Assembly (NCBI GenBank): GCA_963719765.1
Contig: CAVRCW010000007.1
Coordinates: 496,001 to 560,000, forward strand
Direction: 5' to 3'
From: JAJYUU01 sp963719765
GTDB lineage: Bacteria > Actinomycetota > Actinomycetes > Streptosporangiales > Streptosporangiaceae
DNA: 64,000 nt
The notes under the pieces were generated by a model, which made no database searches, was not told where the DNA came from, and worked only from the letters and a program-made list of their open reading frames with translations. Every line of letters begins with the position of its first letter. The stretch's first letter is position 1. Below, one piece after another: positions 52,950-61,256 of the stretch. The translations under genes were made by a program, and so were the position numbers.

Positions 52950-53813
52950 ATGCGGTTTGGCGTCGTGCTGTTCACCAGCGACCGCGGCATCACCCCGGCG
53001 CGGGCGGCCCAGGCTGCCGAGGCCGCCGGCTTCGACTGCTTCTACGTGCCCGAGCACACGCACATCCCGGTCCGCCGCGACGCACTGCACCCGCGGACCG
53101 GGACGCAGGAACTGCCCGACGACCGCTACATGCGCACGCTGGACCCGTGGGTGTCGCTGAGCACGGCGGCGGCGGTGACGTCCACCATCAGGCTCGGCAC
53201 CGCGGTAGCGCTGCCGGCCGAGCATGACCCGATCACGCTGGCCAAGACGATCGCCTCGCTCGACTACCTGTCAGGCGGCCGGCTGGTACTCGGGGTCGGC
53301 TTTGGCTGGAACACCGACGAGCTGACCGATCACGGCGTCCCCGCAGGCCGACGGCGCACCGTGCTGCGCGAGTACCTCGAGGCCATGCAGGCACTGTGGA
53401 CACAGGACGAGGCGAGCTACGACGGCGAGTTCGTCCGGTTCGGCGGCTCCTGGGCCTGGCCCAAGCCCGCCCAGCAGCCGCGGGTTCCGATCATCGTGGG
53501 CGCCGGCGGCACCCAGAAGACGTTCGCCTGGGTCGCCAGGACCGCCGACGGCTGGCTGACCACGCCCGGCGAGACCGAACTGGACGCCAAGGTGGCGCTG
53601 CTGCATCAGGCCTGGCGGGACGCAGGCCGGGAGGGATTCCCGGCCGTGACCGTGCTGGCCGGGAAGCCCGATTCCGACGTGCTGGCACACTGGCGCGCGA
53701 TCGGCGTAACGGACGTCGCGTTCGGCCTGCCGGACCGGGCCGAGGACGAGGTGACCGCCTACCTCGGGCGGCTGGCCAGCAAGGTCGGGCTGACGCCAAT
53801 CCCGGTGCCCTGA
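52950..53813 (+). CDS. LLM-class F420-dependent oxidoreductase
   Basis: A 287-residue luciferase-like TIM barrel: MRFGVVLFTSDRGITPARAA, STIRLGTAVALPAEHDPITL, GRLVLGVGFGWNTDE and RVPIIVGAGGTQKTFAWVAR. These match the F420-dependent branch common in actinobacteria, including homologues in mycobacterial steroid regions. It begins two bases after the CMD stop. Substrate unknown. Confidence 0.88.
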   Translation: MRFGVVLFTSDRGITPARAAQAAEAAGFDCFYVPEHTHIPVRRDALHPRTGTQELPDDRYMRTLDPWVSLSTAAAVTSTIRLGTAVALPAEHDPITLAKTIASLDYLSGGRLVLGVGFGWNTDELTDHGVPAGRRRTVLREYLEAMQALWTQDEASYDGEFVRFGGSWAWPKPAQQPRVPIIVGAGGTQKTFAWVARTADGWLTTPGETELDAKVALLHQAWRDAGREGFPAVTVLAGKPDSDVLAHWRAIGVTDVAFGLPDRAEDEVTAYLGRLASKVGLTPIPVP

Positions 53814-53814
53814 G

Positions 53815-55283
53815 ATGGCGGAGTGCTCCCTACCCCGGCCCAGGCTGCTGATCGACGGCAAGCTGCGGGCTGCGGCCGGAGACGCCACGTTCCCAATCAT
53901 TAATCCCGCCACCGGAGAAGTCATCGGCCACGCGCCGGACGCCACCGACGCGGACGCCGAGGAGGCGATCAGCGCGGCCCGCCGGGCCTTCGACGAGAGT
54001 GACTGGGCCACGCAGCCGCTGTTCCGGGCGCACTGCCTGCGGCAGCTGAAGGCAGCGCTGGACAGCGACTTCGAGGTGCTGCGCGAGATCACCATCGCGG
54101 AGGCGGGCGCGCCGCGGATGTGGACCGACGGCCCGCAGCTGCGGATGCCGATCGACGGGCTCGACTACCTGGTCACGCTGCTTGAGCAGTACGAGTGGCA
54201 GCAGGACCTGGGACCTGCGGAGCCGATGGGCATCCCGACGATCCGCCGGCTATGCCGTGAGCCCGCCGGGGTGGTCGCGGCGATCACGCCGTGGAACTTC
54301 CCCAACCAGATCAACCTGGCCAAGGTCGGGCCGGCGCTGGCGGCCGGCTGCACGGTCGTGCTGAAGCCGGCGCCGGACACGCCCTGGACCGGCGCCGAGC
54401 TCGGCCGGATCGCCGCAACCAAGACGCACATCCCGCCCGGCGTGCTTAACGTGCTGACCGCCAGTTCGGCCGCCATCGGCCAGGCGCTCACCGCCGACCC
54501 TCGGGTCGACATGATCTCGTTCACCGGCTCGACCGGCACGGGCCGCGCGGTGATGGCGGCGGCCGCTCCGACGCTGAAGAAGGTGTTCCTCGAGCTCGGC
54601 GGCAAGTCGGCAGCGATCGTGCTTGACGATTACGATGTCGGCGCCGCCGCCTCGCTGACCGCGTTCGTCGCGTGCGTGCACGCGGGCCAGGGCTGCGCGA
54701 TCGCCACCAGGCTGATCGTGCCGCGCGACCAGTACGACGAAGCGGTCGCCGCCTGCGTGCAGTCGATGGCCGGCGTGACCGTCGGAGATCCGCAGGATCC
54801 GGCGACGGTGTGCGGACCAGTTATCTCCGCCCGGCAGCGCGACCGGATCGAGTCCTACCTGCGGTCGGCGACCGAGGACGGTGGCAGGTTCGCCTGCGGC
54901 GGCGGTCGCGTCGCCGGCCAGGAGGCCGGCTACTGGATCGAGCCGACGGTAATCGCCGGGCTGGACAACACCGCCAAGGCGGCGCGGGAGGAGATCTTCG
55001 GCCCGGTGCTGGTCGTGCTGGCACACGACGGCGACGACGATGCGGTCGCGATCGCCAATGACTCGCCCTACGGCCTGTCCGGCGCCGTCTTCGGCTGCGA
55101 CCTGAGCCGCGCCCGCAGCGTGGCCGCGCGCCTGCGCACCGGCACGGTCGCATCAACGGCGGAATGTGGTTCTCGCCGGATGTCCCGTTCGGCGGGTACA
55201 AGCAGTCCGGCTTCGGCCGCGAGATGGGCGTGGCCGGCTTCGAGGAATACCTGGAGATCAAGTCGATGGCCGAGCCCGCATGA
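53815..55283 (+). pseudogene. aldehyde dehydrogenase, frameshifted near the C-terminus
   Basis: A NAD(P)-dependent aldehyde dehydrogenase: ITPWNFPNQINLAKVGPALA, FLELGGKSAAIVLDDYDV (general base Glu), HAGQGCAIATRLIVP with the nucleophile Cys, and EEIFGPVLVVLAHDGDDDA. Near 55150 one G is missing (GGTCGCATCAAC instead of GGTCGGCATCAAC). The normal ending INGGMWFSPDVPFGGYKQSG and GREMGVAGFEEYLEIKSMAE is in another frame and stops at 55283, overlapping the next ATG. As read, the product runs to 55353 with a wrong tail. The intact overlap favours a recent change or a sequencing error. Confidence 0.8.
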
Positions 55284-56893
55284 CCGTGCCGCAACCCACA
55301 ATGGACGTCAACCTCGCGGACCTCGTCGGTGCGATCGCCGACGCGCAGCCTGACCGCTGCGCACTGGTCTGCGAGGGCGAGCGGCTGAGCTACCCGCAGT
55401 TGCTCGCGCGCAGCAGCCAGGTCGCGCAGCACCTGATCGGGGCGGGCATCAAGCCGGACGAGACGGTCGGGCTTTACCTGCTCAACTCGGTCGCGTACAT
55501 CGAGGCGCTGCTCGGCTGCATGCTTGCCAGGGCGATTCCGGTCAACATCAACTACCGGTATACCGGTAACGAGCTGTCGCACCTATTCGGTGGTGCGGCG
55601 CTCGCGGCCCTCGTGGTGGATGCGGAGCATGCGGCCGTCGCGGCTGCGGTCGCGCCCGGCTGCCCGTCGCTGCGGCATGTGCTGATCGTGGGCCATTGCG
55701 CGGCATCGTTCCCCGAGTCGGTGACCGTGCTGGACTATGCCGACGCGGTCGCCGTGGCCTCGTCAGCCGCGCCGGACAACGGCCGCGGCGGTGACGACAA
55801 GCTGATCATCTATACCGGCGGCACGACCGGACTGCCCAAGGGCGTGCTGTGGCGCCACGAGGACTTCTTCTTCTCCGCGCTGGCCGGCGGCAACCACTAC
55901 GGGCCGCCCCGCCTGTCCGTCGAGGAGCTCGTCGCGGCGGCCGCCGAGGTCCCCTCGGCCGGCTACGTGATCACCGCACCGATGATGCACGGGGCCGGAA
56001 CGTACACCCTGTTCGCCGCGTTCCTGCTCGGATCAAAGGTTGTGATCAGCCGCAAGTTCGACGCCGCGCAGACGCTGCGGCTGGTCGGCGCGGAGCAGGC
56101 GATGGCGCTCGCCGTCGTGGGCGACGCGATGGCCAGGCCGCTCGTGGACGAGCTGGCGGCGCATCCGGGCGAGTACGACCTGTCGTCGTTGTTCATCGTC
56201 GGATCGGGCGGCGCGCTGCTTTCCGCTAGCGTGCGCGCCCAGCTGCAGCAGATGTACCCGGACCTCTACATCACCGACCGGTTCGGCGCATCCGAGACCG
56301 GCACCGACGGGCAGCTTGACCGCGGCGAAGACGGCCGGCCGCGGCTGGCGCACTCCGGGAACATCCAGGTGCTGGACGACGCGCTGCGCCCGGTGACGCC
56401 GGGCGGGACAGGGCGGATCGCGAAGTCCGGCCACGTCCCACTCGGCTACTACGGCGACGACGCCGCCACCAGGGCCACCTTCCCGGTCATCGACGGCGTG
56501 CGCTGGGCAGTGCTCGGCGACATGGCCACGGTCGCCGAGGACGGGTCGATCGTCGTGCTGGGCCGCGGGTCGACCTGCATCAACACGGGCGGCGAGAAGG
56601 TGTATCCCGAGGAGGTCGAGCAGGCGCTCAAGGCGCACCCAGCCGTACTGGACGCCGTCGTGGCCGGAGTGCCCGACGCCCGGTTCGGCGAGCGCGTCGC
56701 GGCGGCGGTCGAGCTGCGGGCCTGCGTCGCTGCTCCGGACGCCGACTCGCTGCGGGAGCACTGCCGGGCATCGCTGGCCGGATACAAGGTCCCGGCCAGG
56801 ATCGAGTTCGTCCCGCAGGTAGTGCGGTCCCCGTCGGGGAAGGCCGACTACCGGTGGGCGCGCCGCGTACTTGGGGGCGGGCTCACGCCTTAA
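55280..56893 (+). CDS. acyl-CoA ligase, FadD19-like steroid side-chain ligase
   Basis: A 537-residue ANL-family ligase. The P-loop is LIIYTGGTTGLPKGVLWRHE, followed by ITAPMMHGAGTYTLFAAFLL, DRFGASETGTDGQ, LGRGSTCINTGGEKVYPEEV and the catalytic Lys in SPSGKADYRWARRV. It follows mycobacterial FadD19 motif by motif, including PVGYY-like and NTGGEKVYPEEVE segments. FadD19 activates the C26 carboxylate of cholesterol to its CoA ester. Its end overlaps the convergent DUF222 gene by 11 bp. Confidence 0.85.
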   Translation: MTVPQPTMDVNLADLVGAIADAQPDRCALVCEGERLSYPQLLARSSQVAQHLIGAGIKPDETVGLYLLNSVAYIEALLGCMLARAIPVNINYRYTGNELSHLFGGAALAALVVDAEHAAVAAAVAPGCPSLRHVLIVGHCAASFPESVTVLDYADAVAVASSAAPDNGRGGDDKLIIYTGGTTGLPKGVLWRHEDFFFSALAGGNHYGPPRLSVEELVAAAAEVPSAGYVITAPMMHGAGTYTLFAAFLLGSKVVISRKFDAAQTLRLVGAEQAMALAVVGDAMARPLVDELAAHPGEYDLSSLFIVGSGGALLSASVRAQLQQMYPDLYITDRFGASETGTDGQLDRGEDGRPRLAHSGNIQVLDDALRPVTPGGTGRIAKSGHVPLGYYGDDAATRATFPVIDGVRWAVLGDMATVAEDGSIVVLGRGSTCINTGGEKVYPEEVEQALKAHPAVLDAVVAGVPDARFGERVAAAVELRACVAAPDADSLREHCRASLAGYKVPARIEFVPQVVRSPSGKADYRWARRVLGGGLTP

Positions 56894-58292
56894 GCCTGGC
56901 GTTGGCGAAGCAGGCCCAGATCGCGAGGTGGAGGTCGAGCCGGTCGCCGTTCCACGTGGGGATGATGGTGTCTGGGGTGATGTTGGCGCGGTGGCAATCG
57001 CTGATGTCGCCGTCGGGGGCGGGCAGCGGCGGGCTGGCCGGGATGGTCACGCCGTCCGCGGTGGCGAAGGTGAATCCGCTGGCGGCCGCCATGATCAGGT
57101 AGCCGCCTTCGTGCACGATGACGTGGTGGGCCTTGCACAGCAAGATCAGGTTCGCCAGCTTGGTCTGGCCGTGGTGGGCCCAGTGCACGATGTGGTGGAT
57201 GTCGGTGCGGCGGGATTGGCAGCCGGGGTACTGGCAGCGGTAGCCGTCGCGCTCGCGGACCGCGCGCCGCAGCGCGGGCGGCGGGGTGCGGTGCCGCCGC
57301 CCGACGTCCAGCACGTTGCCGTCATGGTCGTGCAGCATCCAGCTGATGGTGGCAGAGCAGGCGATCCGCTGGGCGGTGGCCGGGCTGATCGCAGGGCCGT
57401 CTTCGATGTGGCAACGGTCAGGGCGGGCGGGGTGCCCGGCCGGCGTTCCCGCGGGAACGTCCGGCGTTTCCGCGGGAACGTCCGGGGTGAGGGCGCCGGT
57501 GCCGACGTGCACGATGACCTGGTAGATGTCGGGGTTGGTGGCGGTGCCAGTCTTTCCGGCCAGGAACGCCCCGGCGACCTCGACCAGCGCGTCGGCCAGG
57601 CCGGCCGCCGGGGCCTGCGGCTCCTGCCCGGCCGGGACGGGCTCCGGCGCGGCCGGGGCAGGCTCGGGCTGGTGGGGATGGACGAGATCCCCGGCGGCCG
57701 CGCGGAGGGCCTGCAGCACGACCGCGCCGTCGGCGGCCGGAAGCCGGATGGACATCGACAGCGAACCGTCTTCCTCATGGCGCCAGCTCACCCGGCGCGT
57801 GCTCGCCGCGGCGGCGTCGTCGGCGCGTGTGACCTGACGGTGCGCCCGGACGAATCGCTCCAGCTGGCTGGCGGTCATCGGCCCGGCCAGCTCCGCCAGG
57901 CCCGCTTCGGTGGCCGGTGTCGCTATCCGGGTCAGCGCCCGGACCTTGGCATACGACATCCGGCCGGCCGCGAACTCGGCCGACAGCTCTGGCAGTTCGC
58001 GCAGCGCCCTGGCGACCCGGACGTGCTCGCGGGCGGTGCCTGAGGTCAGCTGGCATTTCCACGACAGCCACGCCGCGCACGAGGGGAGATCCCACTCCGC
58101 CCACCCGCGGCGCGCGTCAAAATCGCCAAGCAACACTAGGAACCGGCTTGTCGCCGCGGTCAGCTGCCCGGCCAGCTCGCACAGCCGGGTCTCCAGCCAC
58201 TCTAGCGGCGGCCCGCCAGCGTCGGCCTGGGCCACATCTGCTTGGCTCACGTCTGCTTGGTCTGGGCTGGTAGCTATTAGTTCTTCGATCAT
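56883..58292 (-). CDS. DUF222/HNH-endonuclease protein
   Basis: A 469-residue protein. The N-terminal DUF222 domain has LEWLETRLCELAGQLTAATS and GRMSYAKVRALTRIATPATE. The C-terminal HNH nuclease domain has CQYPGCQSRRTDIHHIVHWA, HHGQTKLANLILLCKAHHVI. The middle is Pro/Ala-rich and includes VPAGT/VPAET repeats coded by palindromic CGTTCCCGCGGGAACG units (57444-57480). Such genes are repeated many times in actinobacterial genomes and behave as selfish or mobile units. It interrupts the steroid cluster between the FadD gene and kshB. Confidence 0.9.
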   Translation of the reverse strand: MIEELIATSPDQADVSQADVAQADAGGPPLEWLETRLCELAGQLTAATSRFLVLLGDFDARRGWAEWDLPSCAAWLSWKCQLTSGTAREHVRVARALRELPELSAEFAAGRMSYAKVRALTRIATPATEAGLAELAGPMTASQLERFVRAHRQVTRADDAAAASTRRVSWRHEEDGSLSMSIRLPAADGAVVLQALRAAAGDLVHPHQPEPAPAAPEPVPAGQEPQAPAAGLADALVEVAGAFLAGKTGTATNPDIYQVIVHVGTGALTPDVPAETPDVPAGTPAGHPARPDRCHIEDGPAISPATAQRIACSATISWMLHDHDGNVLDVGRRHRTPPPALRRAVRERDGYRCQYPGCQSRRTDIHHIVHWAHHGQTKLANLILLCKAHHVIVHEGGYLIMAAASGFTFATADGVTIPASPPLPAPDGDISDCHRANITPDTIIPTWNGDRLDLHLAIWACFANARLKA

Positions 58293-58695
58293 GTGTTTGA
58301 CAATAGGGCGCGGTGCCGACAGTCAGGCTGCCGCCCGCGAGCGCCGCGTTCCCGACGGGAAAGGCCAACTACCGGTCGGCCGCAGCGACCTAGAAGGATT
58401 CCTCAGCTGCTACGCCGCGGACGCTACGGTCAGCGACGGTGAAGGCAACATTGTCATGAACGGCATCGACGAGCTACGCGAGCAATACGGCAAGTCGTTC
58501 CTGGCCAACCCGGCCGTGACGATCGAGATCGCGAAGCGCATCGCGGTCGGCGAATATGTCGTGGACGAGGAGCATCTCGGCAACCTTGGTAACCCTCCAG
58601 GACACGGGCACATCACGGCGGCTGTCGCATACCGGGTCTCCGGCGGCCTGATCACCCGCGCCATCCTGCTAGGCCGGGCGGCTTCTAGTAGCTGA
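58291..58695 (+). CDS. SnoaL/NTF2-like protein, N-terminus possibly replaced
   Basis: The C-terminal 100 residues are a SnoaL-like domain (DLEGFLSCYAADATVSDGEG, GNIVMNGIDELREQYGKSFL, YVVDEEHLGNLGN). The expected first helix (about 20 residues) is not found; instead the frame runs back through an unrelated segment to ATG 58291, which shares its bases with the start codon of the DUF222 gene. The gene may have lost its 5' end when the DUF222 gene arrived. It ends 11 bp inside kshB on the other strand. Confidence 0.55.
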   Translation: MCLTIGRGADSQAAARERRVPDGKGQLPVGRSDLEGFLSCYAADATVSDGEGNIVMNGIDELREQYGKSFLANPAVTIEIAKRIAVGEYVVDEEHLGNLGNPPGHGHITAAVAYRVSGGLITRAILLGRAASSS

Positions 58696-59710
58696 CGCTT
58701 ACCTCGGGGGTGAGCGCGATGGACTGGCAGGCCAGGATGTAGCCGTCGGACAGGTCGGCGTCCTCAAGCACCTCGTTGTGCGCCATCTCGACCTCACCGC
58801 CAGTCAGCTGGCAAGCGCAGGCACCGCAGACACCCTCGCGGCACGAGTACGGCGGGTCCAGGTCCGCGTCGATCATGATGTCCAGCATGCGCGTGCCGGC
58901 TGGCCATGCCAGCGAGCGAGTTACGCCGTCGAGGGTCACCTCGAGCGTCGCGGCCACCCCGCCCGCCACCGGCTCGGGCGAGGAGAACGGGTTGTCCTGC
59001 AGCGATAGGAACCGCTCGACCCGCACGCCGCGCGGCGGCACGCCCACCGCCGTGGCCACATCCCTGATCACGGCCAGGAACGGATCGGGCCCGCAGGCGA
59101 AGATCTGGTATCCGGCGAACGGGCGCAGCAGCGGCAGCAGCCCAGCGGCCGTCGGCGTGCCCTGGATAGAGTCCAGCCAGTGCACCACGAGCAACCTTGG
59201 CCCGGCGGAGGCGGCCAGCTCGCGGAGCCCGCTGCCGAAAATAACGGAGTTCTCGTCCCGGTTGGCGTAAACGAGCACGATCCTGCCTCGGCCACGGGCT
59301 AGCGCGGACTTGAGGATCGACATCACCGGGGTGATGCCGCTGCCCGCGGCCAGCAGCAGGAAGTCGCCGTCCAGCGACGCCGGGGTAAACAGGCCGGCCG
59401 GCGGCAGGACGTCGAGCACGGTGCCGGCCCGCACGTTGTCGGCGATCCAGTGCGAGGCGTATCCGCCAGGCGTTCGCTTGACCGTTACCGCATGCTTGTC
59501 CCCGGTCACCGGCGAGCTCGACAGCGAGTAACACCGCGCGACCGAGCCGTCGCGGTCACTCGGGATCCGGACGGTAAGGAATTGGCCGGGCTTGTAGGCG
59601 AAGGCGCTCGTCAGCTCGGGCGGCACGTCGAATACCACCGAGCAGGCCTCATCCGTCTCCGCGATCACCGAGTCCACCCGGAGCCGGTAGAACGTGCGGG
59701 CCGGACTCAC
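58685..59710 (-). CDS. kshB: 3-ketosteroid 9-alpha-hydroxylase reductase KshB
   Basis: A 341-residue ferredoxin reductase. The FAD domain has ARCYSLSSSPVTGD (RxYS), the NAD domain has LLLAAGSGITPVMSILKSAL and YQIFACGPDPFL, and the C-terminal plant-type 2Fe-2S domain has CREGVCGACACQL with a last Cys in YILACQS. This matches KshB (Rv3571, about 358 residues), which passes electrons from NADH to KshA. GTG start at 59710 overlaps the stop of the small gene upstream. Confidence 0.93.
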   Translation of the reverse strand: MSPARTFYRLRVDSVIAETDEACSVVFDVPPELTSAFAYKPGQFLTVRIPSDRDGSVARCYSLSSSPVTGDKHAVTVKRTPGGYASHWIADNVRAGTVLDVLPPAGLFTPASLDGDFLLLAAGSGITPVMSILKSALARGRGRIVLVYANRDENSVIFGSGLRELAASAGPRLLVVHWLDSIQGTPTAAGLLPLLRPFAGYQIFACGPDPFLAVIRDVATAVGVPPRGVRVERFLSLQDNPFSSPEPVAGGVAATLEVTLDGVTRSLAWPAGTRMLDIMIDADLDPPYSCREGVCGACACQLTGGEVEMAHNEVLEDADLSDGYILACQSIALTPEVSVSY

Positions 59711-59976
59711 GGAGGCGCCACCGGCAGGCGTCCGTCCAGCGCCGCGGCGTCGATGCTGGACCGCATGCTGGCGCACCGCTCGATCAGCGCGGTTTGCTCG
59801 CCGACCGCCGTCCGCCGGGCGAATTCCGCGCACTGCCGCACTGCGGCGTCGTCCCACTGAACGCTGGTGTGGTGCACGCTGAACTTCGCGGCCAGGACGA
59901 CGGCGCCGCACGCGATGCACTCCACCTGGCAGTACCGGGACTGCCGCTCGTCCGGCCGGGTCGCACCCCCGATCAT
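59707..59976 (-). CDS. 89-residue Cys-containing protein between kshA and kshB
   Basis: A small protein with YCQVECIACGAVVLAAKFSV (Cys-x3-Cys-x2-Cys), HHTSVQWDDAAVRQCAEFAR and a C-terminal helix with ERCASMRSSIDAAALDG. It overlaps kshA by four bases (ATGA) and kshB by three (GTGA), so it is translated between the two subunits of one enzyme. The Cys pattern suggests zinc or iron-sulfur binding. I do not recognise a family. Confidence 0.8.
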   Translation of the reverse strand: MIGGATRPDERQSRYCQVECIACGAVVLAAKFSVHHTSVQWDDAAVRQCAEFARRTAVGEQTALIERCASMRSSIDAAALDGRLPVAPP

Positions 59977-61121
59977 GCCGAGCTGACCCCGGTCTGCCGC
60001 GCCGCCAGGTTCGCCGCGACCTCCGCCTCCCAGGCCTCGACGGCCCGGCTGGTATCCACCTCGAACTCGTGCCGCGCCACCATGTCGGCGCCGATACCCT
60101 CGACGTCGGTGTAGAACTGCTCATACCAGCGCCGCAGCTGGTATACCGGGCCGTCCTCGGCACACAGCAGCGGGTTGTCGATCCGGCTCTTGTGCACCCA
60201 GATGTCCACGTCCTGCTGGAAGCCGAGGCCCACGAACCTGGCGAACTTCGCCGCCACCTTGTCCGCCTGCTCGGGCGTGAGGCCAGGCAGCTTCTTCACG
60301 ATCACGCCCCACTGCAGCAGGAACCGATCAGGCGTGACCGGGTAATGGCAGTTGATCAGCACGGCGTCCATGGGCACGCCGTGGTAGTCATAGTTCAGGT
60401 AGTCGATCATGTAGGAGGGGCCGTAGTACGCGGCCTCGGAGCGCAGCCCGATGTTGGTGCTGCCGTTGGCCGCAGGGCTCGCGTCCGGCTCATAATCCTC
60501 CCGCGACCTGGTGTGCAGGTACTGCGAGGCGATATGTCCCTCGAAGACGTTCCTGAAGTAGGTGGGGAACGCGAAGTGGATGTAGAAGAAGTGCGCCATG
60601 TCCACGACGTTGTCGACGACCTCGCGGCAGTTGGCGTCGACCATCAGCGAGTCCCAGGTCCAGCCCGACCAGTCGTCGGAGTAGGCGCCGTCGATGCGCG
60701 GGATCGTCACGTCGGCGGGCGGCAGGTTGCCTTGCGGGTCATTCCAGACGAATAGCTGCTTGTTCTGCTCCAGCGTGAGCCACGATCTGGTCCTGGCCGT
60801 CGGCGGCACCCGGCGGGCGTAGGGGATCTTGGTGCACTTGCCGTCCGGGCCCCAGTGCCAGTCGTGGAACGGGCACGCGATGGAACTGCCCCTGATCGTG
60901 CCGCGGCTCAGGTCGCCGCCCATGTGCCGGCAGTACGAGTCCAGCACGTGCAGGTCGCCCTCGGCATCGGGGAACACGACAAGCTTCGTACCGAAGGCCT
61001 CGACCGCGTGCGGGCTGCCGTCCCGGAACTGCTCGGCCAGGCCCAGGCAGTGCCAGCCGCGGGCAAATCTGCTCGGCGGGGCAGTTGCCTCGATGCTCCG
61101 CACTCCGCTGCGGTCGTTCAT
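59973..61121 (-). CDS. kshA: 3-ketosteroid 9-alpha-hydroxylase oxygenase KshA
   Basis: A 382-residue Rieske oxygenase. The Rieske centre is CRHMGGDLSRG (Cys64, His66) and CPFHDWHWGP (Cys83, His86). The mononuclear iron site is in NVVDMAHFFYIHFAFPTYF. The rest follows KshA (PDRFLLQWGVIVKKLPGL, FQQDVDIWVHKSRIDNP). It hydroxylates C9 of androstadienedione, causing ring B opening. It heads the kshA-orf89-kshB operon and diverges from hsaA with a KstR-type palindrome between. Confidence 0.96.
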   Translation of the reverse strand: MNDRSGVRSIEATAPPSRFARGWHCLGLAEQFRDGSPHAVEAFGTKLVVFPDAEGDLHVLDSYCRHMGGDLSRGTIRGSSIACPFHDWHWGPDGKCTKIPYARRVPPTARTRSWLTLEQNKQLFVWNDPQGNLPPADVTIPRIDGAYSDDWSGWTWDSLMVDANCREVVDNVVDMAHFFYIHFAFPTYFRNVFEGHIASQYLHTRSREDYEPDASPAANGSTNIGLRSEAAYYGPSYMIDYLNYDYHGVPMDAVLINCHYPVTPDRFLLQWGVIVKKLPGLTPEQADKVAAKFARFVGLGFQQDVDIWVHKSRIDNPLLCAEDGPVYQLRRWYEQFYTDVEGIGADMVARHEFEVDTSRAVEAWEAEVAANLAARQTGVSSA

Positions 61122-61181
61122 ACATCCTCCGCTGTGCTGGCCACCGGGCCGCCAGACCCTCGGCTCACCGCGGGTCGCTTA

Positions 61182-61211
61182 CCCTAGACTAGAACATGTT
61201 CTAGTCTAGGG
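61182..61211. promoter_or_regulatory. KstR operator in a 30-bp perfect palindrome (kshA/hsaA)
   Basis: The core TAGAACATGTTCTA (61190-61203) matches the KstR consensus on both half-sites. The symmetry extends outward through CTAGAC/GTCTAG to 61182-61211 without a mismatch. It is 60 bp from the kshA start and 45 bp from the hsaA start. Confidence 0.88.
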
Positions 61212-61256
61212 GTATTGTTCAGCCCGCCGCAGTCGTCGCGATCGGAGGGTGCCGCA

